Source: JAFGGT01 sp036733165
GTDB taxonomy: Archaea; Methanobacteriota_B; Thermococci; Methanofastidiosales; NM3
NCBI GenBank assembly: GCA_036733165.1
Contig: DAINBB010000007.1
Span: 1-57,740, forward strand
Direction of reading: 5' to 3'
DNA: 57,740 nt
Below are positions 1 through 7,817 of this stretch, in pieces. How positions within the stretch are numbered: the stretch's first letter is position 1; each line of letters begins with the position of its first letter. The notes under the pieces were generated by a model. That model was not told where the DNA came from. It did not search any database and was given only the letters and a program-made list of their open reading frames with translations. Position numbers and translations under genes: made by a program.

Positions 1-986
1 GCAGAGACGCCAAGTTCCGTGCCGAGCCCCATGCTAAGGCCCACAAGTCCCGCCTGTGAAACGGCAGAAAAGGCCACAAGCCTCCTGAAGTCCTTCTGCA
101 TGAGCGCCATGATGGCTCCGAATACCAATGTTATCACAGAAAGCGCAAGCATGACCGCCGACATGTTTGAGAATCCCCCAAAAAGCCTTATCAGCACGAC
201 AGAGATGGCAATGAGCACGATCTTGGTCTCGGTCTGCAACAACGCCCCGACATCGGGTTTTGCACTGCTGTAGAGATTTGACTTTATCGTATGGAACGGG
301 AAAAGCCCGGATTCGAAAAGCCATCCCAGAAGCAAAAGGCCTATTGCGGTCAGGACTATCGGATTTGACATATGCCCTGACAATGAGTTGTGCAGGTCCG
401 TTATGTTCAATACGCCGAACGTCCCGAGCAGCAATGCGATGCCCACTAATATGGATGCGCCTGCGACACCCCCATATATAAGGTACTTAAAGGCGGCCTT
501 ATATGAGTCAGTGCCCCCCATGGTAATGATTATCGCCGCTTGGGATATTGTGGCAACCTCCAAGAATACGAACATGTTGAATATGTCGTTCGCCATGACC
601 ACCGCGCTCACCGCGGCAATGCTGAGCATTATCATTGACAGATAGACCCCTGACGCCTTCTTCTCACCAGTGGAATGTATGAGGACGGCAAAGGTCGCGA
701 TGACCGCGAGTATCAGTATCAAAGCCCTTTGTAGGAAAGAGAACGTGTACTCTATCGCAAGGTTTATGAAAGGCAGGTCTATTCCCGTCTCGGTGGAAGT
801 GGCAACTTCCTGATGCGCGCCAAACAGGTGATTGCCATATATCGTCAAGAGAGGTATGGCAATTATGAGCACCATCGCGATTGTTCCATAGTATCTGACA
901 GCCTTGTCCTTTCCGTGCAACACGTTGAGTATTATGGCCGATATGAGTGGAAAGACCACCATTAGCGGAATGAGCTCAGAGTTCAT
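1..986 (-). CDS. mnhD: MnhD/NuoN-like ion-translocating membrane subunit (partial)
   Basis: This is a proton/cation-translocating membrane subunit of the MrpD/NuoN/EhbF superfamily. Translating the minus strand from ATG 984-986 gives about 328 residues with no stop before the window edge, so the C-terminus is missing. It is very hydrophobic. It contains the conserved antiporter-type helix with a buried Glu (NMFVFLEVATISQ) and the later motif GLFPFHTIKSNLYSSAKPDVGALL-like region, which matches the FPxHxWLPdAHsaAP signature with the conserved His and a modified Lys/Ser segment. The start overlaps the stop of the upstream MnhC-like gene (ATGA type), so it is the last visible gene of a tightly coupled operon. 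It could belong to an Mrp antiporter or to an Ehb/Mbh-type membrane hydrogenase; the sequence shown does not decide. Confidence 0.88.
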   Translation of the reverse strand, partial: MNSELIPLMVVFPLISAIILNVLHGKDKAVRYYGTIAMVLIIAIPLLTIYGNHLFGAHQEVATSTETGIDLPFINLAIEYTFSFLQRALILILAVIATFAVLIHSTGEKKASGVYLSMIMLSIAAVSAVVMANDIFNMFVFLEVATISQAAIIITMGGTDSYKAAFKYLIYGGVAGASILVGIALLLGTFGVLNITDLHNSLSGHMSNPIVLTAIGLLLLGWLFESGLFPFHTIKSNLYSSAKPDVGALLQTETKIVLIAISVVLIRLFGGFSNMSAVMLALSVITLVFGAIMALMQKDFRRLVAFSAVSQAGLVGLSMGLGTELGVS

Positions 987-1378
987 TGTGAGTCCTCCTT
1001 GAAGATTACATTGACCGAAAGGGAATTGTACTTCTGGTAAAGTTTTATCGCGATCCCCAAAAGAACTGCGAGTGTCGAGGCGCCTATGACTATGTTTGTT
1101 AGCACAAGCGCATATGGAAGTGAATTGGATGCCTGGTCAGCGAACTCTTGGAATATCCCGTTGGACCCCTGATTGAAAAGCTTCTCGGAGATGATAGGTA
1201 CTATCGCCCCGGGCCTGAAACCCTCCGTTATCAGGATCAGATTGGCCCCGTCGCCCACCAGCATTGCACCTATTATCTTCTTGATCAGATTATCCATGAA
1301 TATGATCGCATAAAGGCCTATCACGATAAGAAGTCCTGCAGTCACGAAAGACCAAAGCTGTACCGCATCTCCGCTCAT
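983..1378 (-). CDS. mnhC: MnhC/NuoK-like antiporter subunit
   Basis: A 131-residue membrane protein of the NuoK/MnhC/EhbE family, the small three-helix subunit that sits beside the large NuoN-like channel. Three hydrophobic helices are visible (about residues 8-28, 32-54 and 88-112). The loop GDGANLILI matches the family's conserved segment after helix 2. It overlaps both neighbours by four bases, the DUF4040 gene upstream and the MnhD-like gene downstream. Within Mrp systems an MnhB gene normally lies just before MnhC; here there is none (see findings). Family assignment is firm. Assignment to Mrp rather than to an energy-converting hydrogenase is not. Confidence 0.88.
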   Translation of the reverse strand: MSGDAVQLWSFVTAGLLIVIGLYAIIFMDNLIKKIIGAMLVGDGANLILITEGFRPGAIVPIISEKLFNQGSNGIFQEFADQASNSLPYALVLTNIVIGASTLAVLLGIAIKLYQKYNSLSVNVIFKEDSQ

Positions 1379-1629
1379 TCCTGCATCCTCCTTGTCTTAA
1401 GTACTGTTATTATTATTAGTCCGGGTATCAGGGCAGACCCCAATATCGCCTGGGTGATCGCGACATCGGCTGCAAGGAGCCTTTGGTACAAGAAGGCCAG
1501 ACAAAGGCCTTCGATGCTTACCACCACCACGGCCTTCATGAGGTCCCTTTGCATGAGCGCCAATATGGAGGACAGTATGACGACCGCCATCAAGACGAAC
1601 TCAATAATCATCGCCAGCACCTCCTTCAT
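1375..1629 (-). CDS. DUF4040 (MnhA C-terminal/MbhD-like) membrane subunit
   Basis: An 84-residue protein with three hydrophobic segments. The signature IQRDLMKAVVVVSIEGL-like stretch and the segment VAITQAILGSALIPGLIIITV match DUF4040, the domain found at the C-terminus of MrpA and as stand-alone MbhD/EhbD subunits in archaea. The pattern (D/E)VAITEAxxG is characteristic of the family; here the Glu is replaced by Gln (AITQAILGS). It overlaps MnhG by 29 bases and MnhC by 4, so translation is coupled along the operon. In Mbh and Mrp complexes this subunit helps join the antiporter module to the rest of the membrane arm. Confidence 0.82.
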   Translation of the reverse strand: MKEVLAMIIEFVLMAVVILSSILALMQRDLMKAVVVVSIEGLCLAFLYQRLLAADVAITQAILGSALIPGLIIITVLKTRRMQE

Positions 1630-1873
1630 ATTGCGACTTCGCTATCGAGTGTACGGCCACTGGGGTCAGTATGAAGTAAAGAACCGCTACAAGCGCGACA
1701 TTTAGATGTCCAATGGCCACCAGGGAGATTATGCACGCGAAGTCTATGACGCCCATGATATGCAGTCTGGCGTAGAGTATGTTCGGCATCTTCTCGAATC
1801 TCAACAGACCATACGATGCCACAAGGATCAGTAATCCGCTTATGATGAAAACGATTGGTTGTACAATAATCAT
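1601..1873 (-). CDS. mnhG: MnhG/MrpG-like antiporter subunit
   Basis: A 90-residue MnhG-family protein (PhaG_MnhG_YufB). The open frame extends further upstream, but that part is only a shadow of mnhF. ATG 1871-1873 gives the expected family length and overlaps the mnhF stop by four bases. Three helices are visible. The central motif FEKMPNILYARLHIMGVIDF is close to the family's RFPDVYTRLHAATKATTLG pattern, with the conserved R-L-H. It acts as a small structural subunit of multisubunit cation/proton antiporters and of related membrane hydrogenases. Confidence 0.86.
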   Translation of the reverse strand: MIIVQPIVFIISGLLILVASYGLLRFEKMPNILYARLHIMGVIDFACIISLVAIGHLNVALVAVLYFILTPVAVHSIAKSQYEGGAGDDY

Positions 1874-2139
1874 TTGAAACCGCCCCCCATAAGGATCTTG
1901 GCCACTATGATGGTGCCGACAGGCCCCAGGACCAGTAGGAACAGCGCAATGTCTGTCGAGTAATCGATGGGTATCATCTCCCCCATGAGGACAAGACCAG
2001 TCGCCACCGTGATGGTGGCGCCCGAAAGACCCGCCAAGGCCGAAGTGGTCCCTCTCCTCGAGGAAACTCTCAAAGAAGCGATGACGCCAACACAAAGGGA
2101 TATTACCAAAAAATACATGCTTGCATCGTATATATTCAC
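1870..2139 (-). CDS. mnhF: MnhF/MrpF-like antiporter subunit
   Basis: An 89-residue, three-helix MnhF-family protein (MrpF_PhaF). The signature is the segment GEMIPIDYSTDIALFLLVLGPVGTI-like, where the aspartate-containing helix and the following G-P match the family's DxALllALLgFlgtva region. ATG 2137-2139 overlaps the mnhE stop by four bases, and the gene overlaps mnhG in the same way. It forms part of the membrane module shared by Mrp antiporters and Mbh/Ehb hydrogenases. Confidence 0.86.
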   Translation of the reverse strand: MNIYDASMYFLVISLCVGVIASLRVSSRRGTTSALAGLSGATITVATGLVLMGEMIPIDYSTDIALFLLVLGPVGTIIVAKILMGGGFK

Positions 2140-2453
2140 TCAAACACCCCTTTGATGTACTTCTCGAACGGGATTATGGCTGATTGGTCCCTTGGCGTTA
2201 ATACGGATACTGTTAATTTCTGTGCCTTATGATCTACATCAATGGTCAAGGTTCCAGGAGTAAGGGTTATAGAGTTTGCCAAAAAGGCCTGAGAAATCTC
2301 CTTTGTGAGGACAGTGTCTATAACCTTGACTTCAGGTTTGATTGTACCACGTAGGGTAAGGTACACGACATTAATTGCAGACATTGCTATGTAATATAGC
2401 AAGACAAAGATATATGCCACTGCATAAAAAGGACGGCTTATGATACGACCCAT
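2136..2453 (-). CDS. mnhE: MnhE/MrpE-like antiporter subunit, first gene of the operon
   Basis: A 105-residue MnhE-family protein. It has one or two N-terminal hydrophobic helices (residues about 9-35) followed by a soluble domain with the family pattern ANSITLTPGTLTIDVD, which is the MnhE hallmark (the ANSITLTPGT core). This is the promoter-proximal gene. A purine-rich ribosome site (GAGGGAG, minus strand near 2464-2470) precedes ATG 2451-2453. A TATA-like CTTTATAAGC lies about 50 bases upstream. The gene order E-F-G-DUF4040-C-D resembles the EhbA-F order of energy-converting hydrogenases as much as Mrp. Confidence 0.88.
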   Translation of the reverse strand: MGRIISRPFYAVAYIFVLLYYIAMSAINVVYLTLRGTIKPEVKVIDTVLTKEISQAFLANSITLTPGTLTIDVDHKAQKLTVSVLTPRDQSAIIPFEKYIKGVFE

Positions 2454-2497
2454 TATTATCTATCTCCCTCAGAACAAAGTATTTAGGATTTTTCTAT

Positions 2498-2515
2498 CAA
2501 GCTTATAAAGTTTTT
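2498..2515 (-). promoter_or_regulatory. TATA/BRE promoter of the antiporter operon
   Basis: On the minus strand the sequence AAAAACTTTATAAGC reads as a purine-rich BRE followed by a TATA box. It lies about 50 bases before the mnhE start, which leaves room for a short leader with a ribosome site. Confidence 0.55.
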
Positions 2516-2552
2516 GGATTATTGTCAAAGTAGAATATGGCATTTATCGAAA

Positions 2553-2580
2553 AAACCGAAAGTTTTATATAAATATATAT
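2553..2580 (+). promoter_or_regulatory. Strong TATA/BRE promoter of alba
   Basis: AACCGAAAGTTTTATATAAA is a textbook archaeal BRE (CGAAAG) plus TATA element, followed by more TATATA. The expected transcription start, about 25 bases downstream, leaves a leader of roughly 25 bases carrying an AAGGAGG ribosome site (2608-2614). This fits a highly expressed chromatin protein. Confidence 0.75.
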
Positions 2581-2620
2581 AAACATTTAATAATAACTAT
2601 TTTTTCGAAGGAGGCTATAA

Positions 2621-2893
2621 ATGACTGAAGAAAACGTAGTATATGTTGGCAACAAACCACCTATGAGCTATGTATTGGCAGTAACTACACAATTCAACAC
2701 CGGAACGGCAGAGGTCATACTGAAAGCCCGTGGGAAAGCGATATCCCGAGCGGTTGATGTAGCTGAGATTGTCAGGAACAGATTCATCCCAGAAGCCCAG
2801 GTCTCAAGTATCACAACAGGTACAGAGGAACTTCCAAGGAAAGAAGGTGGTACTACAAATACATCGACCATCGAGATAGTGCTGAAGAAATAG
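2621..2893 (+). CDS. alba: DNA/RNA-binding protein Alba
   Basis: A 90-residue Alba-family protein, the abundant dimeric nucleic-acid-binding protein of archaeal chromatin, also linked to RNA binding and RNase P/MRP-like roles. The N-terminal segment VYVGNKPPMSYVLA contains the conserved lysine (K12) and the K-P-x-M-x-Y-V signature. GKAISRAVDVAEIVRNRF matches the conserved helix, and STIEIVLKK the last strand. Length is normal for the family. It has its own strong promoter and a perfect AAGGAGG site, and it heads a set of genes running into a KH protein and aspS. Confidence 0.95.
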   Translation: MTEENVVYVGNKPPMSYVLAVTTQFNTGTAEVILKARGKAISRAVDVAEIVRNRFIPEAQVSSITTGTEELPRKEGGTTNTSTIEIVLKK

Positions 2894-2916
2894 AATCCCC
2901 AGGGGATTTAGGATGT

Positions 2917-3420
2917 ATGAGAACGCCGATATGTGAGATTTGCCTAAAAAGTGGTATATTATGTCCAGGATGCCAGGAGAAACTTGCAAGTGGCGAAATA
3001 TCCCAACTGGATGTGGACATGTCCAAGCTTCTCTACAGGATAGTGAATCAGTACAATGTGCCAAAAGACTTCCGTTTTGTCAAAGCCTATGAATTCGAGG
3101 ACCTCATAGTACTCATCGTTGGAAAGGACGATGTGGGGGCCATTGTGGGTAAGGGGGGAAAGATCCTCAAGATCCTGCAAAAGGAGTTCCATAACAAGAT
3201 CAGGGTCATTGAGGACACCAACGATATCAGGAAGATGGCCGAGGATCTGTTATTCCCTGCCAGGATAGTCGGCGTCAACATCATATTCCTTCCAGAAGGG
3301 AAGAGAAAACGCATAAGAATATCGCAGGAAGACACCAAAAGGTTGCCCATAGAACTGAAAGCGGCGGAAGGTATTATAAAGGCTCTGACAGGTGAAGATA
3401 TTACAATCACTGTAGACTGA
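2917..3420 (+). CDS. Zinc-ribbon/KH domain (NusA-like) RNA-binding protein
   Basis: A 167-residue archaeal protein with an N-terminal Cys cluster (C6, C9, C16, C19 in CEICLKSGILCPGC), likely binding zinc. Two KH-like segments follow. The first has a clear GxxG loop (AIVGKGGKILKILQ), the RNA-contacting feature of type II KH domains of NusA. It resembles archaeal NusA-related proteins, but the zinc motif and short length set it apart from classical NusA. It lies 23 bases after alba and 10 bases before aspS, so the three genes may share a transcript. A role in transcription or RNA handling is inferred from the domains. Confidence 0.75.
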   Translation: MRTPICEICLKSGILCPGCQEKLASGEISQLDVDMSKLLYRIVNQYNVPKDFRFVKAYEFEDLIVLIVGKDDVGAIVGKGGKILKILQKEFHNKIRVIEDTNDIRKMAEDLLFPARIVGVNIIFLPEGKRKRIRISQEDTKRLPIELKAAEGIIKALTGEDITITVD

Positions 3421-3430
3421 TGGTGCTCTA

Positions 3431-4681
3431 ATGGACACTTTACACGGTTGGATAAGCGAGATTAGGGATATGGGCGGCATCAAGTTCATAATCCTAAGGA
3501 ACAGGGACGACTTATATCAGATAACACTGCCCAAGAAAAGGGTGAGCGAGGAACTATTCTCCAGCATAGATAATCTCAACAAGGAAGACGTCATATTGGT
3601 GGAGGGATCGATGCAGGAGGCAAAGTCGAGGGACTTCTCAACAGAGATGATACCCGAGAGGATCGTCATCATCAACAAATCCACAACACCCCTTCCACTT
3701 GACCCCAACGAGAAGGTCAAGGCTGAGCTTGATACACGGTTGGACAACAGATTCCTGGACATCAGGAAACCTTGGGTGTCCTCAATATTTAAGATAAGGC
3801 ACTCACTGCTCAAACATGCAAGGGAATACCTTGACAGTCAAGACTTCCTTGAGATACATACCTCGAAGATCATCTCGGCATCATCCGAGGGAGGGACGGA
3901 ACTTTTTCCCATAAAGTACTTCGAGAAGAATGCGTTCCTCAGCCAATCCCCCCAGCTCTACAAACAGATGACAATGGCAGGGGGTTTCGAGAGGATATAT
4001 GAGATAGCATGGTATTTCAGGGCCGAGGAGCACAACACGACAAGGCACCTTAACGAGTCTACCGCCATAGACATCGAGATGTCCTTCATCGACAGCGAAG
4101 AAGATGTGATGTGCGTACTTGAGAATCTTATCCATAACGTCTTGAAAGGACTAAAGGCCGACAGGCAGGCCGAGCTCGAGATGCTCGGGGTCGACCTGAA
4201 GGTCCCACAATTGCCTTTCAAGAGACTGACATATGATAATGCCATCGACATCCTTACCTCCAACGACTACAGGATCGAGTGGGGGGAGGACCTTGGCACC
4301 GAGGGCGAGAGGGTGCTTGGCAACGTCATGATGGAAGAGGGTCATGAGTACTACTTTATCAAGAGCTACCCGAGGAACAAGGTCTTTTACATAATGCCCG
4401 ATGGCGAGTACTGCAGAGGGTTCGACCTTGACTGTAAGGGCATTGAACTGACATCAGGCGGTCAGAGGTGCCACGAGTACGATGTGATATACGATAGGAT
4501 CATGGAGTTCGGGATGAATCCGGAGAACTTCAAGGATTATCTCAAGATATTCAAGTACGGCATGCCGCCCCACGGCGGATTCGGATTTGGGATAGAAAGA
4601 TGGATGATGGAGATACTTGACCTCAAAAACATAAGGGAATGCATCCTGTTCCCCAGGGACAGGAACAGGACAACGCCCTAA
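3431..4681 (+). CDS. aspS: Aspartyl-tRNA synthetase
   Basis: A 416-residue archaeal-type class IIb synthetase that charges tRNA-Asp (or tRNA-Asp/Asn if non-discriminating). It has an N-terminal OB-fold for anticodon binding (GWISEIRDMGGIKF), motif 2 (ERIYEIAWYFRAEEHNTTRH) with the ATP/substrate Arg, and motif 3 (GFGFGIERWMMEIL) with the invariant Arg. The segment PLPLDP...KAELDTRLDNRFLDIR is diagnostic of the archaeal AspRS family. The N-terminus is about 17 residues shorter than in Pyrococcus; an in-frame stop at 3413-3415 rules out extension. By alignment from memory, the position of Trp26 that favours Asp-specific archaeal enzymes is Ser here, so tRNA discrimination is unclear. Confidence 0.95.
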   Translation: MDTLHGWISEIRDMGGIKFIILRNRDDLYQITLPKKRVSEELFSSIDNLNKEDVILVEGSMQEAKSRDFSTEMIPERIVIINKSTTPLPLDPNEKVKAELDTRLDNRFLDIRKPWVSSIFKIRHSLLKHAREYLDSQDFLEIHTSKIISASSEGGTELFPIKYFEKNAFLSQSPQLYKQMTMAGGFERIYEIAWYFRAEEHNTTRHLNESTAIDIEMSFIDSEEDVMCVLENLIHNVLKGLKADRQAELEMLGVDLKVPQLPFKRLTYDNAIDILTSNDYRIEWGEDLGTEGERVLGNVMMEEGHEYYFIKSYPRNKVFYIMPDGEYCRGFDLDCKGIELTSGGQRCHEYDVIYDRIMEFGMNPENFKDYLKIFKYGMPPHGGFGFGIERWMMEILDLKNIRECILFPRDRNRTTP

Positions 4682-5941
4682 TCAGAGGATCGAGCATCTT
4701 CCTTCTTTGTCCAAAGGACAGCCCGAGGTGCAATTGTCATACATGGCGCATTCCTTGCACTCTTCGGGCATATAGTCCCTTCTTCTTATGGACCTTGCCA
4801 GATCGCTGTTCCATATGGAATCCCATGGGTCCTTGAGTATGTTCCCCATCGACTCGAACCAGGACTGGCAGGGAATCACATTTCCGTCAGGTTCCACAGT
4901 GACATTGATCCTGGCCGCAGAACAGCACTTGAGGCCTAGCCCCATCTCCACGGGATCGAGCTCGCATCTCCTTGTGGGCGTGTACCAGACCATGTCCATA
5001 TCATAAGAGTTGGAGAGGTCCAATATGTCCTCCAAGAGCCCATTGAGCTCCGTTATGGTAAGCCCATAGTCCGCACCCTCGGCCTTTCCACTGTAAATAA
5101 TGGAGTTGACCGCAAAGTTCTTCAGGCCCAGGCCGTGCAGCTCCTCCAACAGTCGTGGAAACTCCTTGCAGTTCCTTTTGGTCAGTGTGGTGTTCGTCAA
5201 GATGTACATGTTTGAATCGAGGGCGTTCCTGATCCCGTCGAACGTCTCATCAAAGGCATCGGATCCCACCATTGCGTTATGTGTTTCCTTGAGCCCCTCT
5301 ATCGTGATCTGGATATGGTCAAGTTCTGCCTTCTCAAGGTCACTGACAAGTTCCCGTGTGAGCAGCCTGCCGTTTGTCACCAGCCCAGTGACAAGATCGT
5401 GATTGTGGTCTACAAGTTCCGCCAGGTCCGTACGCAGTGTGGGTTCTCCGCCTGTGAACACTATGGAGCCGACATTTATCGAATCTGCAATGTCAATTAC
5501 CCTCTTCCATTCGCCAGTGGTCAGTTCATCCCTCTTCTGGGGACCGCCCATATAGCAGTGTTCACAGTCGTTGTTGCAATCATATGTTATCGCCAGGTCC
5601 ATCCTGAGGGGGGACTTGAGTTCCATCTCACCGAAAGATATGTTCTTGACACCAAGGTATGTGTACGGGCATATGTCACTCCTGGTGGCCAGTGTCGCTA
5701 TTGTAAAGAAGACCTTGTCAAAGTCCTTGTTGGCCACATCCTCATCGACCTTATATTTCCTCTTGATGCGCTTTATGGCCTCCTTTCTGTCGATATCCTC
5801 CATGATCAGTTTGACATAATCCGTTGCAGTCTCATTGAGATGGAGGATGTTGGACCCGTTTATGTTTAGCATGGAAAAGTCCTTCTCCTCCCTAAGTGAG
5901 AGACGGACCGTATTCCCATCCACTTTTATTGAACTCTTCAT
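4682..5941 (-). CDS. Radical SAM/SPASM protein with PqqD-like N-terminus (putative peptide maturase)
   Basis: A 419-residue radical SAM enzyme. Residues about 10-85 look like a PqqD-type peptide-recognition domain. The radical SAM cluster is C122-x3-C126-x2-C129 (DCNNDCEHCY), followed by the FTGGEP SAM-binding loop. The C-terminal SPASM region holds a CC pair, PDGNVIPCQSW, and the terminal C-x2-C-x5-C-x3-C series that would bind auxiliary 4Fe-4S clusters. Its start overlaps the stop of the DUF2207 gene (ATGA, 5938-5943). The longer open frame to 6019 is only the shadow of that gene's Cys-rich tail. PqqD plus SPASM is the layout of enzymes that modify ribosomal peptides; the coupled protein with nine tail cysteines is the obvious candidate substrate. 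Substrate and chemistry are inferred. Confidence 0.85.
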   Translation of the reverse strand: MKSSIKVDGNTVRLSLREEKDFSMLNINGSNILHLNETATDYVKLIMEDIDRKEAIKRIKRKYKVDEDVANKDFDKVFFTIATLATRSDICPYTYLGVKNISFGEMELKSPLRMDLAITYDCNNDCEHCYMGGPQKRDELTTGEWKRVIDIADSINVGSIVFTGGEPTLRTDLAELVDHNHDLVTGLVTNGRLLTRELVSDLEKAELDHIQITIEGLKETHNAMVGSDAFDETFDGIRNALDSNMYILTNTTLTKRNCKEFPRLLEELHGLGLKNFAVNSIIYSGKAEGADYGLTITELNGLLEDILDLSNSYDMDMVWYTPTRRCELDPVEMGLGLKCCSAARINVTVEPDGNVIPCQSWFESMGNILKDPWDSIWNSDLARSIRRRDYMPEECKECAMYDNCTSGCPLDKEGRCSIL

Positions 5942-7587
5942 CAGAAACCGCCTCCTCCGGCGCAGGCGCAGGCGCAAGAAACGCATGCACATGCGCATGC
6001 ACAGTTTGCGCAGGCGCACGATGAGCTGCCCTTATGGGCATGTGCGACCGCAATTGGTGTCGCCAGGGCGGCCTTGAGCTTATCGCTTTTGACCCCAAAC
6101 CTCTTGTCCGTCTGGATGTTCGTGGCCTTAACGCTTTTAGAGAACTCACTTCCCGACAACGATGAGGCCCTTCCAAGATTGTACCAGACCCACCACGATG
6201 CAGGGGTCCATCCTGTGGTCACATCCTTGAAGTTTGTGTCTATCCTGTTATCATACTTATCGTCAAGCATGAGCCATCCGATATCCTCACCGAATATGCG
6301 GTACTTCTCTTCTTCGCTGGCTGTGGATATGTCGCCCCAGATGGCCTCCACCTTCTCCTTGTAGAACTTCTGGGTATCTGACCTGTTATAACCCTTCATT
6401 TTCTTGTTGACACTCTTTGAAAGATTCTCAAGCATTATCTTGACACCCTTCTCATCAAGGATTCCATCTTTTTTCAAGGCCTGAAGAATGAACTGATTCT
6501 CGTAATGTGTGGGCCTCCCCTTGACCTCGATCTCGGAACCGCAGTAGTCACACACCTGCTTGTCCTGGCCAACCTTGAGGGGCGCGCCGCAGTTGGGGCA
6601 CTTCAGCGCCTTCTCGCCCGCTTCATCTTTGGTGATGGTCATTGTCAACGGGCCCCATGATTCCACAACACCGAGACCCTTCTTCACTATTCCAAGCACT
6701 ATCAGGTTGATCACCTTGATGGGATTGGCCCCAAGCACCACGGCAGCCTCCACATTGTCCAGGTCCTTGCGGACCCCAAGGGACTCCATGGCCATCTCAG
6801 GGGACTTGTAGCTCTTCTTGCCCCTCAATAGTCCCAATATCGCCCCTATTATGATCAGGACTACCACTATAACGGCAAACACACCTGCAAGTATGAAAAA
6901 CGTGTAGGAAGAGCCACTTTCTCCACTAGAGGCGCTCGGATTTTCACGCTTTTCGTCCTCTGGTACAAGGTATACCAACGGGAATAGCACATTTGTGTCA
7001 AATGATTCGGGAGTGGAGTAATACTCCTCAAAGTAGACAACAGTCCTATCATCATAGAAGATGGAATCTGGATTGGGCACATACTTGACATCCTCCGGCA
7101 TCACGCCTTCTGGCAGGATGTAGGTGATGCTTTGAAATGGTATGGTCCTTCCCTGCCATGTGGCAGGAATGAAATAGAAACCAATGTTGTCCTCGTCGGT
7201 CTGGTCCGGATACAAACGATCGTACGCCCAGAAGGATACAAGGACCTCGGTCACGTCCCCGGCGTATGTGGTCTCGGGGAAGTATATCTTCAATACGTCG
7301 CCTCCGTTGTACGTGGTCTTTTCGACAGTTAGGAGTTGACCATCCACAGAAGCTCCAAAATCGCTTATGTTGGAATCGGGTATGCCCAGGTATATCCCGT
7401 TCTGTGGGCCATCGGTCGTCTCTATTGTAAGATAATACCATATCTCAACGGACCAGTCCTCATATATGTAAATCTCGACATCCTGCTCTCCGACATCGAA
7501 ATCAACTGCCGCGGAGACGGGCGATGTGAGAATCAGGACCATAAACAAGGCGAGTACAGAAAATGTGAATAGTAGTTTCCTCCTCAT
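5941..7587 (-). CDS. DUF2207 membrane protein with Cys-Ala C-terminal tail
   Basis: A protein of about 548 residues with a signal peptide (LFTFSVLALFMVLILTSPVSA), then an extracellular DUF2207-like beta domain and a membrane helix near residues 225-250 (ILAGVFAVIVVVLIIIGAIL). A cytoplasmic part carries a zinc ribbon (CPNCGAPL...CDYCGSE). The last 30 residues are SSSC followed by alternating Cys-Ala and a GGGGF end, with nine cysteines in CxC spacing. Such a tail is unusual for a structural region and looks like a modification target. The next gene is a radical SAM/SPASM enzyme overlapping this stop. ATG 7585-7587 sits about 25 bases from a TATA-like element (leaderless); GTG 7594-7596 in the same frame is an alternative. 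Function of DUF2207 proteins is unknown. Confidence 0.85.
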   Translation of the reverse strand: MRRKLLFTFSVLALFMVLILTSPVSAAVDFDVGEQDVEIYIYEDWSVEIWYYLTIETTDGPQNGIYLGIPDSNISDFGASVDGQLLTVEKTTYNGGDVLKIYFPETTYAGDVTEVLVSFWAYDRLYPDQTDEDNIGFYFIPATWQGRTIPFQSITYILPEGVMPEDVKYVPNPDSIFYDDRTVVYFEEYYSTPESFDTNVLFPLVYLVPEDEKRENPSASSGESGSSYTFFILAGVFAVIVVVLIIIGAILGLLRGKKSYKSPEMAMESLGVRKDLDNVEAAVVLGANPIKVINLIVLGIVKKGLGVVESWGPLTMTITKDEAGEKALKCPNCGAPLKVGQDKQVCDYCGSEIEVKGRPTHYENQFILQALKKDGILDEKGVKIMLENLSKSVNKKMKGYNRSDTQKFYKEKVEAIWGDISTASEEEKYRIFGEDIGWLMLDDKYDNRIDTNFKDVTTGWTPASWWVWYNLGRASSLSGSEFSKSVKATNIQTDKRFGVKSDKLKAALATPIAVAHAHKGSSSCACANCACACACVSCACACAGGGGF

Positions 7588-7817
7588 AAATAACACTAAC
7601 TATCTTGGATTCCATGGATTATAAATCTTTTCTAGAATGCGTTTTTCATGGAGATCCGCCTTAACATGCGATGAGGACAATGCAATCCTTACCAGGCCCA
7701 AAAACTCTGTGCCAACTTGTCGGCAACTGCCTGTTCTCAGCCTCTGGACGACAAGATGATCAATAGTGGGGGACAAAGTTCAGAAAAATATATTTAGTAT
7801 CCTGCCTTAGCTTCTGT
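7588..7817. other. Intergenic region between DUF2207 and LOG-like genes
   Basis: About 230 bases. The left part holds the DUF2207 promoter (TTTATAATCC read on the minus strand, about 7615-7628), the right part the TATA element of the LOG-like gene (about 7785-7797). The GC-richer middle (7640-7770) contains no ORF, repeat or RNA that I recognise. Confidence 0.4.

Noticed and set aside
5942..6019. N-terminal Arg/Met-rich extension of the radical SAM protein
   Set aside because: It is the other-frame reading of the DUF2207 Cys-Ala tail codons. The real start is ATG 5939-5941, which overlaps the DUF2207 stop.
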